Source: Hydrogenophaga sp.
Lineage (GTDB): Bacteria; Pseudomonadota; Gammaproteobacteria; Burkholderiales; Burkholderiaceae_C
NCBI GenBank assembly: GCA_030653975.1
Contig: JAURYH010000009.1
Coordinates: 1-34,582, forward strand
DNA: 34,582 nucleotides
Direction: 5' to 3'
The notes under the pieces are model-generated. The model worked only from the letters and a program-made list of their open reading frames with translations. It made no database searches and had not been told where the DNA came from. Below, piece after piece: positions 18,254 through 27,070 of this stretch; the stretch's first letter is position 1, and each line of letters opens with the position of its first letter. Made by a program: the position numbers and the translations under genes.

Positions 18254-18296
18254 AAATTTCTCAATACAAGAAACAAAATGCCACATTGAGAAATTT
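18254..18296. repeat. Perfect 12-bp inverted repeat upstream of aceA
   Basis: Arms AAATTTCTCAAT (18254-18265) and ATTGAGAAATTT (18285-18296) are separated by 19 nt. A degenerate third copy (ATGAGAAATATT) begins near 18319. There is no T-tract and it lies about 160 bp before aceA, so a paired operator is likelier than a terminator. The cognate regulator is unknown. Confidence 0.75.
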
Positions 18297-18333
18297 AGTA
18301 TAAACATTGTTGATTTTAAATGAGAAATATTTT

Positions 18334-18377
18334 GTCTTCTATAAGACATAAGAGCTTTTAAAACTCTTCTATAAGAC
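18334..18377. repeat. Two direct copies of a TCTT-N4-AAGA dyad, 30 bp apart
   Basis: TCTTCTATAAGAC occurs at 18335-18347 and again at 18365-18377, an exact 30-bp offset (close to three helical turns). Each copy is itself a dyad (TCTT-CTAT-AAGA), extended to GTCTT/AAGAC in the first. This is the layout of cooperative operator binding on one DNA face. Either copy could also overlap a -10 element (TATAAG). Confidence 0.75.
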
Positions 18378-18456
18378 TTAAAGTTCATACATCGGCATCA
18401 GGCTCGCATGGTGACCTCGCCGACCCCATTTCATCAACCTCACGGAGAGTCTTCAA

Positions 18457-19788
18457 ATGCCCCAATCCCTCAACGAGCAACTGAGCCGCCAACAGCAGAT
18501 TGACGCCCTGGAAAAAGACTGGGCCACCAACCCGCGCTGGAAAGGTGTGAAGCGTGGCTACTCCGCCGCTGACGTGGTGCGCCTGCGCGGCAGCATGCAG
18601 ATCGAACACACGCTGGCCAAGCGCGGTGCCGAGAAGCTGTGGGACAAGGTCAACGGCGGCGCCAAGAAGGGCTACGTCAACGCTTTCGGCGCCATCACCG
18701 CCGGCCAGGCCATGCAGCAGGCCAAGGCTGGCCTGGAAGCCGTGTACCTGTCTGGCTGGCAAGTCGCTGCCGATGGCAACACCAGCGAAACCATGTACCC
18801 CGACCAGTCGCTGTACGCCTACGATTCGGTGCCCACCATGGTTCGCCGCATCAACAACACCTTCAAGCGCGCCGACGAAATCCAGTGGGGCCGTGGCATC
18901 GAGCCGGGTTCCAAGGACTTCGTGGACTACTTCCTGCCCATCGTGGCCGACGCAGAAGCCGGTTTTGGCGGCGTGCTGAATGCCTTCGAACTGATGAAGA
19001 ACATGATCGCAGCTGGTGCCGCCGGCGTGCACTTCGAAGACCAACTGGCCGCCGTGAAGAAGTGCGGCCACATGGGGGGCAAGGTGCTGGTGCCGACGCA
19101 GGAAGCCTGCGAAAAGCTGATCGCCGCGCGTTTTGCCGCTGACGTGATGGGTGTGTCCACCATCGTGCTGGCCCGCACCGACGCCGAAGCCGCCAACCTG
19201 ATCACCAGCGACCACGACGCCAACGACAAGCCTTTCCTGACCGGCGAGCGCACGCAGGAAGGCTTCTACCGCGTCAAGAACGGTCTGGAGCAAGCCATCA
19301 GCCGTGGCGTGGCCTATGCACCCTACGCCGACTTGGTGTGGTGCGAGACCGGCGTGCCCGACATCGGTTTTGCCCGTGAATTCGCGCAGGCCGTGCAAGC
19401 CGCATGCCCGGGCAAGCTGCTGTCCTACAACTGCTCGCCTTCCTTCAACTGGAAGAAGAACCTGGATGACAAGCAGATCGCTTCCTTCCAGGAAGACCTG
19501 GCTGCTCTGGGCTACCGCTACCAGTTCATCACGCTGGCCGGCATCCACATCAACTGGTTCAACACCTTCCAGTTTGCCCACGCCTACGCCCGCGGCGAAG
19601 GCATGAAGCACTACACCGAAATGGTGCAGGAGCAGGAATTCGCCGCTCGCGACAAGGGCTACACCTTTGTGTCGCACCAGCAGGAAGTGGGCGCGGGCTA
19701 CTTCGACGACGTGACCACGGTGATCCAGGGCGGGTCTTCCAGTGTGAAAGCCTTGACCGGCTCGACCGAAGAAGAGCAGTTCCACTGA
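18457..19788 (+). CDS. aceA: Isocitrate lyase
   Basis: Glyoxylate-shunt enzyme cleaving isocitrate to succinate and glyoxylate, allowing growth on acetate and fatty acids. The 443-residue protein has normal length. It shows the signature K-K-C-G-H-M with the catalytic Cys, the LSGWQVAAD block, [21 protein letters not shown] and THE-like C-terminal [13 protein letters not shown]. The ATG at 18457 has GGAGAG 7 nt upstream. It stands alone between an elaborate control region and an intrinsic terminator. Fatty-acid or C2 metabolism fits with the acyl-CoA genes at 2575-4933, although they are not linked in one operon. Confidence 0.98.
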   Translation: MPQSLNEQLSRQQQIDALEKDWATNPRWKGVKRGYSAADVVRLRGSMQIEHTLAKRGAEKLWDKVNGGAKKGYVNAFGAITAGQAMQQAKAGLEAVYLSGWQVAADGNTSETMYPDQSLYAYDSVPTMVRRINNTFKRADEIQWGRGIEPGSKDFVDYFLPIVADAEAGFGGVLNAFELMKNMIAAGAAGVHFEDQLAAVKKCGHMGGKVLVPTQEACEKLIAARFAADVMGVSTIVLARTDAEAANLITSDHDANDKPFLTGERTQEGFYRVKNGLEQAISRGVAYAPYADLVWCETGVPDIGFAREFAQAVQAACPGKLLSYNCSPSFNWKKNLDDKQIASFQEDLAALGYRYQFITLAGIHINWFNTFQFAHAYARGEGMKHYTEMVQEQEFAARDKGYTFVSHQQEVGAGYFDDVTTVIQGGSSSVKALTGSTEEEQFH

Positions 19789-19827
19789 TCTGGTGCTCAA
19801 CGGGGCCCGCAGAGGCTGAGGAGACAG

Positions 19828-19854
19828 AAGCCCGGGCCAGCCCCGGGCTTTTTT
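19828..19854 (+). terminator. Intrinsic terminator after aceA
   Basis: Nine-bp perfect arms AAGCCCGGG (19828-19836) and CCCGGGCTT (19842-19850), with a 5-nt loop and a following T-tract, 40 bp beyond the aceA stop. Confidence 0.95.
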
Positions 19855-19908
19855 GTGGGAAAATTCAAATATTCATCAAGCAGCAAGAGCGAGAAAGGCA
19901 ATCTGGTT

Positions 19909-19950
19909 ATGACACCGCGAACTCGTGTGATGTTCTCACTGGTCTCCTGA
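19909..19950 (+). CDS. Possible 13-residue leader peptide upstream of thrS
   Basis: An ATG at 19909, preceded by GAAAGG about 10 nt away, opens a 13-codon frame ([13 protein letters not shown]) ending at TGA 19948-19950. It holds two Thr codons, which is suggestive but not Thr-rich. Its first codons form an 8-bp stem (19916-19923) with 19958-19965, ahead of the hairpin at 19996-20015. Translation is unproven; it may be chance. Confidence 0.3.
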   Translation: MTPRTRVMFSLVS

Positions 19951-19995
19951 GGCCTGCAGTTCGCGCCTGCCCGATTCCCTTTTTCGACCTCATCC

Positions 19996-20021
19996 AGCGC
20001 GGCCCATGCCGCGCTTTTTTT
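19996..20021 (+). terminator. Intrinsic terminator or attenuator immediately before thrS
   Basis: Perfect arms AGCGCGGC (19996-20003) and GCCGCGCT (20008-20015) with a 4-nt loop are followed by seven T. It ends only 15 bp before the thrS ATG. aceA already has its own terminator 140 bp upstream, so this hairpin most probably controls transcripts starting in the 19855-19995 leader, i.e. attenuation of thrS. Confidence 0.8.
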
Positions 20022-20036
20022 GTTTCTGGACTTCCC

Positions 20037-21944
20037 ATGCTTCACATCACGCTTCCCGACGGTTCCCAACGCGAATTTCCCGGCCCGATCACGGTGGCCG
20101 AGGTTGCTGCTTCGATTGGCGCCGGGCTGGCCAAGGCCGCACTGGCTGGCAAGATCGGGGACAGGGTGGTGGATACCAGCTTTCAGATCACGGCCGACAG
20201 CCCGCTGTCCATCGTCACCGCCAAGGATGCCGATGGTCTGGAGGTGATCCGCCACTCCACTGCCCACTTGCTGGCCTATGCGGTGAAAGAACTGTTTCCG
20301 GACGCGCAGGTGACCATCGGTCCAGTGATTGAGAGCGGCTTCTTCTACGACTTTTCGTACAAGCGCCCGTTCACGCCGGAAGATCTGGTGGCCATAGAGA
20401 AAAAGATGACCGAACTGGCCAACAAGGACGAGCCGGTGGTGCGCCGCGTGTTGCCGCGCGACGAGGCCGTGGCCTATTTCAAAGGGCTCGGGGAGCACTA
20501 CAAGGCCGAAATCATCGCCAGCATCCCGAGCAACGAAGATGTGTCGCTGTACCGCGAGGGCCAGTTTGAAGACCTGTGCCGCGGCCCGCACGTGCCGAGC
20601 ACCGGCAAGCTCAAGCACTTCAAGCTGATGAAGGTGGCCGGTGCCTACTGGCGTGGTGATCACCGCAACGAGATGCTGCAGCGCATCTACGGCACGGCCT
20701 GGGCCACCAAGGACGAACTGCAGCAGCACCTGACCATGCTGGAGGAGGCTGAAAAGCGCGACCACCGCAAGCTGGGCCGTGAGCTGGATCTGTTCCACAT
20801 CGACGAACACTCGCCGGGCACCGTGTTCTGGCACCCCCAGGGCTGGACGGTGTGGCAAGGGGTCGAGCAGTACATGCGGCAGGTCTACCGTGACAACGGC
20901 TACCAGGAAGTCAAGGGTCCGCAGATCCTGGACAAAGGCCTGTGGGAGAAGACGGGGCACTGGGACAAGTACCGCGACAACATGTTCACCACCGAGTCGG
21001 AGAAGCGCGACTATGCGCTCAAACCGATGAATTGCCCTGGTCACATCCTGATTTTCAAGCAGGGGATCAAGAGCTATCGCGACCTGCCGCTGCGTTATGG
21101 CGAGTTTGGCCAGTGCCACCGCAACGAGCCCACCGGCGGTCTGCACGGCATCATGCGCGTGCGTGCGTTCACGCAGGACGATGGGCACATCTTCTGTACC
21201 GAAGACATGATCCTGGACGAGTGCGTGGCCTACACCGCACTGTTGCAGAAGGTGTACGCCGACTTCGGGTTCAAGAACATCATCTACAAGATCGCCACCC
21301 GTCCGGATGCCCGCATCGGCAGCGATGAAAGCTGGGACAAGGCCGAGCACGCTTTGATGGAAAGTTTGCGCGCGGCCGGGTGCGAGTTTGAAATATCCCC
21401 GGGCGAAGGTGCGTTCTATGGCCCCAAGATTGAATACACGCTGAAGGATGCCATTGGGCGCCAGTGGCAGTGTGGCACGATTCAGGTGGATTTCTCCATG
21501 CCCGAGCGGCTGGATGCCGAGTACGTGGGCGAGGATGGCGCGCGCCATCGTCCGGTCATGTTGCACCGCGCCATCGTTGGCAGTCTGGAGCGTTTCATTG
21601 GAATTTTGATCGAGGAACACGCCGGTGCGCTGCCTGTCTGGCTCGCGCCGGTGCAGGTGTCGGTGCTCAATATCACCGATTCACAGGCTGACTACTGTCG
21701 TGAAATCGCGAAAGCACTGCAGAATCAAGGGCTTAGAGTTGAGATCGATCTGCGCAACGAGAAAATAACGTATAAAATACGAGAGCACGCATTGCAAAAG
21801 CGGCCTTACATCATTGTCGTGGGCGACAAAGAGAAGGCCGCTGGCGCCGTGGCTGTTCGGGCGCGAGGTAACAAAGACCTCGGGGTCATGCCGCTGGAAG
21901 ACTTTTCCAGACTGATTGCGGCAGACGTTTCATCGAAGGTTTGA
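20037..21944 (+). CDS. thrS: Threonyl-tRNA synthetase
   Basis: Charges tRNA-Thr and edits mischarged Ser-tRNA-Thr. The 635-residue protein has the complete class II layout. It has an N-terminal TGS domain (about 1-62) and an editing domain with H73-x3-H77 and C181-x3-H185. The catalytic core has Zn ligand C333 (in K-P-M-N-C-P-G-H), [20 protein letters not shown] (motif 2) and [18 protein letters not shown] (motif 3), followed by the anticodon-binding domain. The ATG at 20037 has a weak Shine-Dalgarno and lies just beyond an intrinsic terminator, hinting at attenuated expression. It is first gene of the conserved thrS-infC-rpmI-rplT-pheST-ihfA block. Confidence 0.98.
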   Translation: MLHITLPDGSQREFPGPITVAEVAASIGAGLAKAALAGKIGDRVVDTSFQITADSPLSIVTAKDADGLEVIRHSTAHLLAYAVKELFPDAQVTIGPVIESGFFYDFSYKRPFTPEDLVAIEKKMTELANKDEPVVRRVLPRDEAVAYFKGLGEHYKAEIIASIPSNEDVSLYREGQFEDLCRGPHVPSTGKLKHFKLMKVAGAYWRGDHRNEMLQRIYGTAWATKDELQQHLTMLEEAEKRDHRKLGRELDLFHIDEHSPGTVFWHPQGWTVWQGVEQYMRQVYRDNGYQEVKGPQILDKGLWEKTGHWDKYRDNMFTTESEKRDYALKPMNCPGHILIFKQGIKSYRDLPLRYGEFGQCHRNEPTGGLHGIMRVRAFTQDDGHIFCTEDMILDECVAYTALLQKVYADFGFKNIIYKIATRPDARIGSDESWDKAEHALMESLRAAGCEFEISPGEGAFYGPKIEYTLKDAIGRQWQCGTIQVDFSMPERLDAEYVGEDGARHRPVMLHRAIVGSLERFIGILIEEHAGALPVWLAPVQVSVLNITDSQADYCREIAKALQNQGLRVEIDLRNEKITYKIREHALQKRPYIIVVGDKEKAAGAVAVRARGNKDLGVMPLEDFSRLIAADVSSKV

Positions 21945-22053
21945 AGTCAAACATCCGGTTGATACCCCTCCATGCTGCGGTGCACGTGGCGCGCGCATTG
22001 AGGGTGACGAAGGTTGCCCGCCTGTCTGAACAGCCCACATCAAGGAATACACC

Positions 22054-22656
22054 ATAGCTACCAATTTTCGCGACCGCCGCCAACGTGAAGAGCGTGCACA
22101 CAGACTGAACCGTGAAATCATGGCTCCCGAGGTTCGCCTCAACGGGCCAGAGAACGAGCCGCTGGGTATCGTCAGTCTGATCGAAGCACTGCGCATGGCC
22201 GGTGAGCTGGATGTGGATCTGGTCGAAATTGCGGCCACCGCGGTGCCGCCGGTCTGTCGCCTGATGGACTACGGCAAGTTCAAGTATCAGGAGCAGAAGA
22301 AGGCAGCGGAAGCGAAGGCCAAGCAGACGGTCATTGAAATCAAGGAAATCAAGTTCCGCCCGGGCACCGACGACGGTGACTACAACATCAAGATGCGCAA
22401 CATCCGGCGCTTTCTGGATGATGGCGACAAATGCAAGATCACGCTGCGCTTTCGCGGCCGCGAGATCACGCACCAGGACTTGGGGTTGGCGCTGCTGAAC
22501 CGTATTCGCGACGAGCTGGCCGATTCGATCATCGTGGAGCAGTTTCCCAAGCTGGAAGGCCGCCAGATGATCATGATGATTGCACCCGGTCGCAAGAAGG
22601 CTGCAGCCAGGGCACCTGAGACGCCAGCGCAAAGCGCTGAGCAATCGGCACCCTGA
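22054..22656 (+). CDS. infC: Translation initiation factor IF-3 with ATA start codon
   Basis: IF-3 binds the 30S subunit and rejects non-canonical start codons. With ATA (22054-22056) as start the product is 200 residues and begins with the typical N-terminus [24 protein letters not shown] (22042-22046) lies 7 nt upstream. The first in-frame ATG, at 22120, would remove 22 conserved residues and has no Shine-Dalgarno. E. coli infC uses AUU for autoregulation by IF-3, so a rare start is expected, but AUA is unusual. IF-3 blocks are clear: [25 protein letters not shown] and the C-domain [12 protein letters not shown]. Confidence 0.95.
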   Translation: MATNFRDRRQREERAHRLNREIMAPEVRLNGPENEPLGIVSLIEALRMAGELDVDLVEIAATAVPPVCRLMDYGKFKYQEQKKAAEAKAKQTVIEIKEIKFRPGTDDGDYNIKMRNIRRFLDDGDKCKITLRFRGREITHQDLGLALLNRIRDELADSIIVEQFPKLEGRQMIMMIAPGRKKAAARAPETPAQSAEQSAP

Positions 22657-22679
22657 AGGCGCCGTTGATAAACAGTATT

Positions 22680-22708
22680 GGACAGGCAGGGTAGTCTCCT
22701 GCCGGTCC
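22680..22708 (+). promoter_or_regulatory. Hairpin in the rpmI leader (possible L20 control site)
   Basis: In the 180-nt gap between infC and rpmI, GGAC-A-GGCAGG (22680-22690) pairs with CCTGCC-G-GTCC (22698-22708) around a 7-nt loop, with one internal A/G mismatch. In E. coli, L20 represses rpmI-rplT by binding structured leader RNA. A long structured leader here fits, but similarity to the L20 rRNA site was not tested. Confidence 0.4.
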
Positions 22709-22836
22709 GAGGCGCTGGCTGAAAAGCTGGATGCCGAAAGAGAGGTTGCAAAGCCTTTCATAAAAGTGGCTCGGGGCCAACAAGTCCGCGGAAGGTTCGC
22801 GGCGCCTCACGAGCACAAATCAAAAGGAGCATGAAG

Positions 22837-23040
22837 ATGCCCAAAATGAAGACCAAGAGCAGCGCGAAGAAGCGATTCCGCGTTCGTCCCGGTGGCACCG
22901 TCAAGCGCGGTCAAGCCTTCAAACGTCACATCCTGACCAAGAAGTCCACCAAGACCAAGCGCCACCTGCGTGGAGCAGTGACTGTCCATGAGACCAATAT
23001 GGGTCACATGGCGCAGATGCTGCCCGGCATGGGTATTTGA
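22837..23040 (+). CDS. rpmI: 50S ribosomal protein L35
   Basis: A 67-residue, very basic protein beginning [14 protein letters not shown], the canonical L35 N-terminus. It contains [13 protein letters not shown] and K-R-H-L-R-G. I chose the ATG at 22837 over 22831 because AAGGAG (22824-22829) is 7 nt from the former but only 1 nt from the latter. rplT follows after 24 bp, as in most bacteria. Confidence 0.97.
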   Translation: MPKMKTKSSAKKRFRVRPGGTVKRGQAFKRHILTKKSTKTKRHLRGAVTVHETNMGHMAQMLPGMGI

Positions 23041-23064
23041 TCAACGACGAACAAGGAGTTACTC

Positions 23065-23424
23065 ATGCCTCGCGTCAAACGTGGTGTAACGGCACGCGCC
23101 CGCCACAAAAAAGTTCTCGCCCTTGCCAAGGGTTTTCGCGGTCGCCGCGGTAACGTCTTCCGCATCGCCAAACAGGCGGTGATGAAGGCTGGGCAATACG
23201 CCTACCGTGACCGCCGTAACAAGAAGCGTGTCTTCCGTCAGCTCTGGATCGCGCGTATCAACGCCGGTGCCCGTGCTTGCGGCCTGACATACAGCCAGTT
23301 CGCCAACGGCCTGAAGAAGGCACAGATCGAGATCGACCGCAAGGTCCTGGCCGATCTGGCCGTGAACGACGTTGCTGCTTTCAACAGCATCGTGGAGCAA
23401 GTCAAAGCCAAGCTGGCCGCTTGA
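23065..23424 (+). CDS. rplT: 50S ribosomal protein L20
   Basis: A 119-residue 23S rRNA-binding assembly protein with canonical length. It starts [18 protein letters not shown], then G-F-R-G-R-R and W-I-A-R-I-N-A. AAGGAG at 23053-23058 stands 6 nt before the ATG. In E. coli L20 autoregulates rpmI-rplT translation. Confidence 0.98.
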   Translation: MPRVKRGVTARARHKKVLALAKGFRGRRGNVFRIAKQAVMKAGQYAYRDRRNKKRVFRQLWIARINAGARACGLTYSQFANGLKKAQIEIDRKVLADLAVNDVAAFNSIVEQVKAKLAA

Positions 23425-23478
23425 TTCACGGCGGAAGACGTCGTTGCCTGCAAAGGTGATGTCGGTTTCCCGTCGCTC

Positions 23479-23528
23479 AAAGGGGTTGAGGCTTGAGGGA
23501 TTCCCTCGGTGCTCTCAGCCCCTTTTTT
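23479..23528 (+). terminator. Terminator/attenuator between rplT and pheS
   Basis: Outer arms AAAGGGGTTGAG (23479-23490) and CTCAGCCCCTTT (23514-23525), with one G-T wobble, enclose an inner hairpin GAGGG/CCCTC (23495-23507). Six T (23523-23528) end the structure, 22 bp before pheS. E. coli pheST is attenuated through the PheM leader peptide, but no Phe-rich leader peptide is visible here. Partial termination of the ribosomal protein transcript is the minimal reading. Confidence 0.85.
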
Positions 23529-23550
23529 CATTTCTCTGCACAAGACACAC

Positions 23551-24603
23551 ATGAACGAGTTGGACGCACTGGTTGACAGCGCCCGCGCTGGCTTCGCGCA
23601 AGCCGCCACCCCGGCCGATCTGGAAAACGCCAAAGCCCTGTACCTGGGCAAATCGGGTCGTATCACCGAGCTGATGAAGGGCATGGCAGCATCGCCGGTC
23701 GGGGAGAAGAAGATCCGTGGCGCTGCGATCAACGTGGCGAAGCAGGCCATTGAGGCGGCCCTCAACGAGCGGCGCCAGGCGCTGGCCGATGCCGAGCTCG
23801 AAACCCAGCTCAAGGCCGAGGCACTCGACGTCAGCCTGCCGGGTCGTCAGCGTGGATTGGGCGGTTTGCACCCCGTGAGCCTGACGCTGGAGCGTATCGA
23901 GGCCATCTTTGCCTCGCAAGGCTTCGAGGTGGCCGAAGGCCCCGAAATCGAGTCCGACTGGTTCAACTTCACCGCGCTCAACACGCCCGAGGATCACCCC
24001 GCGCGTTCCATGCACGACACCTTCTACGTCGAAGGCGGCAGCGACAAAGCGCCGAATCTGCTGCGTACCCACACCAGCCCGATGCAGATCCGTCACGCGG
24101 TGCAGCACGTCAAGCGCCACCGTGCCGCACTGGACGCGGGCCTGCCCATGCCTGAGATCCGCGTCATCGCGCCGGGTCGCACCTACCGCGTGGACAGCGA
24201 TGCGACGCACTCACCCATGTTCCACCAGTGCGAAGGCCTGTGGATTGGCGAGAACGTGAGCTTCAAGGACCTCAAGGTCGTGTTCACCGATTTCTGCCGC
24301 ACCTTTTTTGAATCCGACGATCTGGTGCTGCGTTTCCGTCCCAGCTTTTTCCCGTTCACCGAGCCCAGTGCCGAGATCGACATCCAGTTCCAGGGCGGCC
24401 CGCTGGCCGGCCGCTGGCTGGAGGTGGCAGGCTCCGGTGAGGTGCACCCGAACGTGGTACGCAACATGGGCCTGGACCCCGAGCGCTACATCGGCTTTGC
24501 CTTCGGCATGGGCCCGGACCGCCTGACCATGCTGCGCTACGGCGTGAACGACCTGCGCCTGTTCTTCGACGGCGATGTGCGTTTCCTCAGCCAGTTCAGA
24601 TAA
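23551..24603 (+). CDS. pheS: Phenylalanyl-tRNA synthetase alpha subunit
   Basis: Catalytic half of the heterotetrameric PheRS. The 350-residue protein shows an N-terminal coiled-coil (about 1-90), then class II motifs: [40 protein letters not shown], and C-terminal [14 protein letters not shown] with [22 protein letters not shown]. The ATG at 23551 gives the usual M-N-E-L-D start. pheT begins 9 bp after its stop. An attenuator-like hairpin precedes it. Confidence 0.98.
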   Translation: MNELDALVDSARAGFAQAATPADLENAKALYLGKSGRITELMKGMAASPVGEKKIRGAAINVAKQAIEAALNERRQALADAELETQLKAEALDVSLPGRQRGLGGLHPVSLTLERIEAIFASQGFEVAEGPEIESDWFNFTALNTPEDHPARSMHDTFYVEGGSDKAPNLLRTHTSPMQIRHAVQHVKRHRAALDAGLPMPEIRVIAPGRTYRVDSDATHSPMFHQCEGLWIGENVSFKDLKVVFTDFCRTFFESDDLVLRFRPSFFPFTEPSAEIDIQFQGGPLAGRWLEVAGSGEVHPNVVRNMGLDPERYIGFAFGMGPDRLTMLRYGVNDLRLFFDGDVRFLSQFR

Positions 24604-24612
24604 GCGACCACC

Positions 24613-27039
24613 ATGCAATTCCCCGAATCCTGGCTGCGTGCCTTCTGCAACCCATCCCTGACCAGCCAGCAGTTGGCCGACACCCTGACCATGGCCGGTC
24701 TGGAGGTCGAAGAACTGCGCCCGTTCGCGCCCGCCTTCACCGGTGTGGTCGTTGGCCAGATCCTGAGCGCCGAGCAACACCCGAACGCTGACCGCCTGCG
24801 CGTGTGCCTGGTCGATGTAGGGCAAGGTGCTCCGCTGAACATCGTCTGTGGTGCGCCCAACGCACGCCCCGGCATCAAGATTCCTTGCGCCACGGTGGGT
24901 GCCTTGCTGCCTCCTGGTGAAGACGGCAAGCCCTTCGCCATCAAGCTCGGCAAGCTGCGTGGCGTGGAGAGCCAGGGCATGTTGTGCTCGGCCAAGGAGC
25001 TGCGTATTTCCGAAGAGAGCAATGGTTTGCTGGAGCTGGGTGTTGACGCGGTGATCGGCCGCGACATCCGCGAACAGATGGGTCTGGACGACATGCTGTT
25101 CACACTCAAGCTCACGCCCAACCTGGCGCACTGCCTGAGCGTGTACGGCATTGCTCGTGAAGTCTCGGCGCTCACCGATACGCCGCTGCTGCAGCCCGAA
25201 TTTCCGAAGGTCTTCGTTCAGATTCAGGACCGCCTGCCAGTGAGCGTTCAGGCGCCCGACCTTTGCGGCCGTTTCAGCGGTCGCATCGTGCGCGGCGTGA
25301 ACACCACAACGCAGACGCCGGCCTGGATGGTCGAGCGCCTGGCGCGCTGTGGCCAACGCAGCATCTCGCCGCTGGTGGACATTTCCAACTACGTGATGTT
25401 CGAGCTGGGTCGCCCCTCGCACATTTTCGATCTCGACAAAATCCATGGCGGCCTGCAGGTGCGCTGGGGCCGCGAGGGTGAACAGCTCAAGCTGCTCAAT
25501 GGCAACACCGTGGCGATCGACAGCAGTGTGGGCGTGATCGCCGACGACAAGGAGGTGGAGTCTCTGGCCGGCATCATGGGCGGCGATGCCACTGCTGTCT
25601 CCGACGACACCACCAGTATTTTCATCGAAGCCGCCTTCTGGTGGCCCAAGGCGATCGCTGGCCGTTCGCGCCGCTACAACTTCAGCACCGACGCCGGCCA
25701 CCGCTTCGAACGCGGTGTGGATCCGTCCACGACCGTCGAACACGTCGAGCGCATCACGCAGCTGGTGCTGGACATTTGCGGTGGTCAGGCCGGCCCGCTG
25801 GACGATCAGATGCTGGTGCAGCCCGAAGGCAAGCCGGTCACGCTGCGCGTGGCCCGTGCGGCCAAGGTAATCGGTATGCCGGTCACGCAAGAGCAATGCG
25901 CGGGCGCCTTGCGCCGTCTGGGACTGGACGTGACCGAAGGCGAGGGCACGGTGACCGTGGCGCCGCCAACCTTCCGCTTTGACCTGCAGATCGAAGAAGA
26001 CCTGATTGAGGAAGTGGCCCGGATCATCGGCTACGAGCAGTTGCCGACGAATCCGCCGCTGGCGCCCATCACCGCCAAGCTGCGCGCCGAATCCAGGCGC
26101 GGCCCGTTCGCCGTGCGCCGCCAACTGGCCCAGCTGGGTTACCAGGAAACCATCAACTTCAGCTTCGTGGAAGAGCGCTGGGAGCGAGAACTGGCCGGCA
26201 ATGCCGATCCGATCAAGCTGCTGAACCCGATCGCCAGCCAGATGAGCGTGATGCGCTCATCGCTGCTGGGCAGCCTGATGGCGGTGCTCAAGTTCAACCT
26301 GGATCGCAAGGCTCAGCGTGTGCGCCTGTTCGAGCTGGGGCGCGTATTCCGCAAGGATCCTTCGGTGCCCGACAGCGACACCACCGTGGCCGGCTTTGAC
26401 CAGCCCATGCGGGTGGCCGGACTATGCTACGGCTCAGTCGACGCGTTGCAGTGGGGCAGTGCAGAGCGTGCGGTGGACTTCTTTGACGTCAAGGGCGACG
26501 TGCAGTCCCTGTTGGCGCCGTTGCAGGCAACCTTTAAGCCGGACGAACATCACGCGATGCATCCGGGCCGCTGTGCCAGTGTCTGGCTGGGTGAGCGTTG
26601 TATCGGCCATGTGGGTGAGTTGCACCCCAAATGGCGCCAGACCTACGATCTGGCGCAGGCGCCGGTGATGTTTGAACTGGCGCTGGATGCCGTGCTGCAA
26701 CGAGACTTGCCGGTGTTCCAGGCCGTGAGCCGTCACCAGCCGGTGGAGCGTGATCTGGCCATCGTGGTCAAGGAGTCTGTCACTCACGCGGCCGTGATGG
26801 CCGCGGTTCGGGCCGGCGGTGGTGACCTGCTGCGCGATGCGGTGCTGTTCGACGTGTACCGGCCGAAGAAGCAGGTCGATGCCGGCTCAGGTGGCCTGGC
26901 GGCTGATGAAAAGAGTCTGGCCGTGCGCCTGACCCTGAGCCGTGACGACGCTACACTGACCGACGATGAAATCGACGCTGCGGTCAAGGGCGCGCTCGAA
27001 TCGCTCGCTCAACGCGTGGACGCCCGCCTGCGTGCGTGA
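24613..27039 (+). CDS. pheT: Phenylalanyl-tRNA synthetase beta subunit
   Basis: An 808-residue PheRS structural, editing and tRNA-binding subunit. Domain order: N-terminal M-Q-F-P-E-S-W-L-R, a tRNA-binding OB-fold (about 40-150, with the AEQHPNADRLRVC block), the B3/4 editing domain (about 215-390, SRRYNFSTDAGHRFERGVD), the B5 domain (about 405-480), the catalytic-like core, and a C-terminal FDX-ACB anticodon-arm domain (about 705-808, SRHQPVERDLAIVV). It follows pheS at 9 bp and ihfA starts 31 bp later. Confidence 0.98.
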   Translation: MQFPESWLRAFCNPSLTSQQLADTLTMAGLEVEELRPFAPAFTGVVVGQILSAEQHPNADRLRVCLVDVGQGAPLNIVCGAPNARPGIKIPCATVGALLPPGEDGKPFAIKLGKLRGVESQGMLCSAKELRISEESNGLLELGVDAVIGRDIREQMGLDDMLFTLKLTPNLAHCLSVYGIAREVSALTDTPLLQPEFPKVFVQIQDRLPVSVQAPDLCGRFSGRIVRGVNTTTQTPAWMVERLARCGQRSISPLVDISNYVMFELGRPSHIFDLDKIHGGLQVRWGREGEQLKLLNGNTVAIDSSVGVIADDKEVESLAGIMGGDATAVSDDTTSIFIEAAFWWPKAIAGRSRRYNFSTDAGHRFERGVDPSTTVEHVERITQLVLDICGGQAGPLDDQMLVQPEGKPVTLRVARAAKVIGMPVTQEQCAGALRRLGLDVTEGEGTVTVAPPTFRFDLQIEEDLIEEVARIIGYEQLPTNPPLAPITAKLRAESRRGPFAVRRQLAQLGYQETINFSFVEERWERELAGNADPIKLLNPIASQMSVMRSSLLGSLMAVLKFNLDRKAQRVRLFELGRVFRKDPSVPDSDTTVAGFDQPMRVAGLCYGSVDALQWGSAERAVDFFDVKGDVQSLLAPLQATFKPDEHHAMHPGRCASVWLGERCIGHVGELHPKWRQTYDLAQAPVMFELALDAVLQRDLPVFQAVSRHQPVERDLAIVVKESVTHAAVMAAVRAGGGDLLRDAVLFDVYRPKKQVDAGSGGLAADEKSLAVRLTLSRDDATLTDDEIDAAVKGALESLAQRVDARLRA

Positions 27040-27070
27040 GCAAACAACAACGAGGATGGAGCATCAACTC

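Larger units (their letters stand above)
18063..18456. promoter_or_regulatory. Intergenic control region between permease gene and aceA
   Basis: This 394-bp gap contains no credible gene. Bases about 18205-18390 are strikingly AT-rich against a GC-rich genome and packed with repeats: a 12-bp inverted repeat, two copies of a 13-bp motif 30 bp apart, and AAGAG/CTCTT arms around TTTTAAAA (18350-18368). The aceA Shine-Dalgarno GGAGAG is at 18444-18449. This should hold the aceA promoter and operators and possibly the promoter of the divergent permease. Isocitrate lyase genes are normally tightly carbon-regulated, which fits. Confidence 0.7.

Noticed and set aside
19797..21620. About 600-codon - strand frame opposite thrS
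   Set aside because: Antisense shadow; thrS is certain, and no promoter, Shine-Dalgarno or family supports the frame.
22831..22836. Alternative rpmI start ATG at 22831
   Set aside because: AAGGAG would be only 1 nt away; L35 universally begins M-P-K-M-K-T-K, which is the ATG at 22837.
23425..23550. Phe-rich leader peptide (PheM-like) before pheS
   Set aside because: None of the three frames offers a start codon followed by clustered Phe codons before the hairpin.
24211..26124. About 640-codon - strand frame spanning pheS and pheT
   Set aside because: Overlaps two certain genes in antisense; composition typical of GC-skewed shadow frames.
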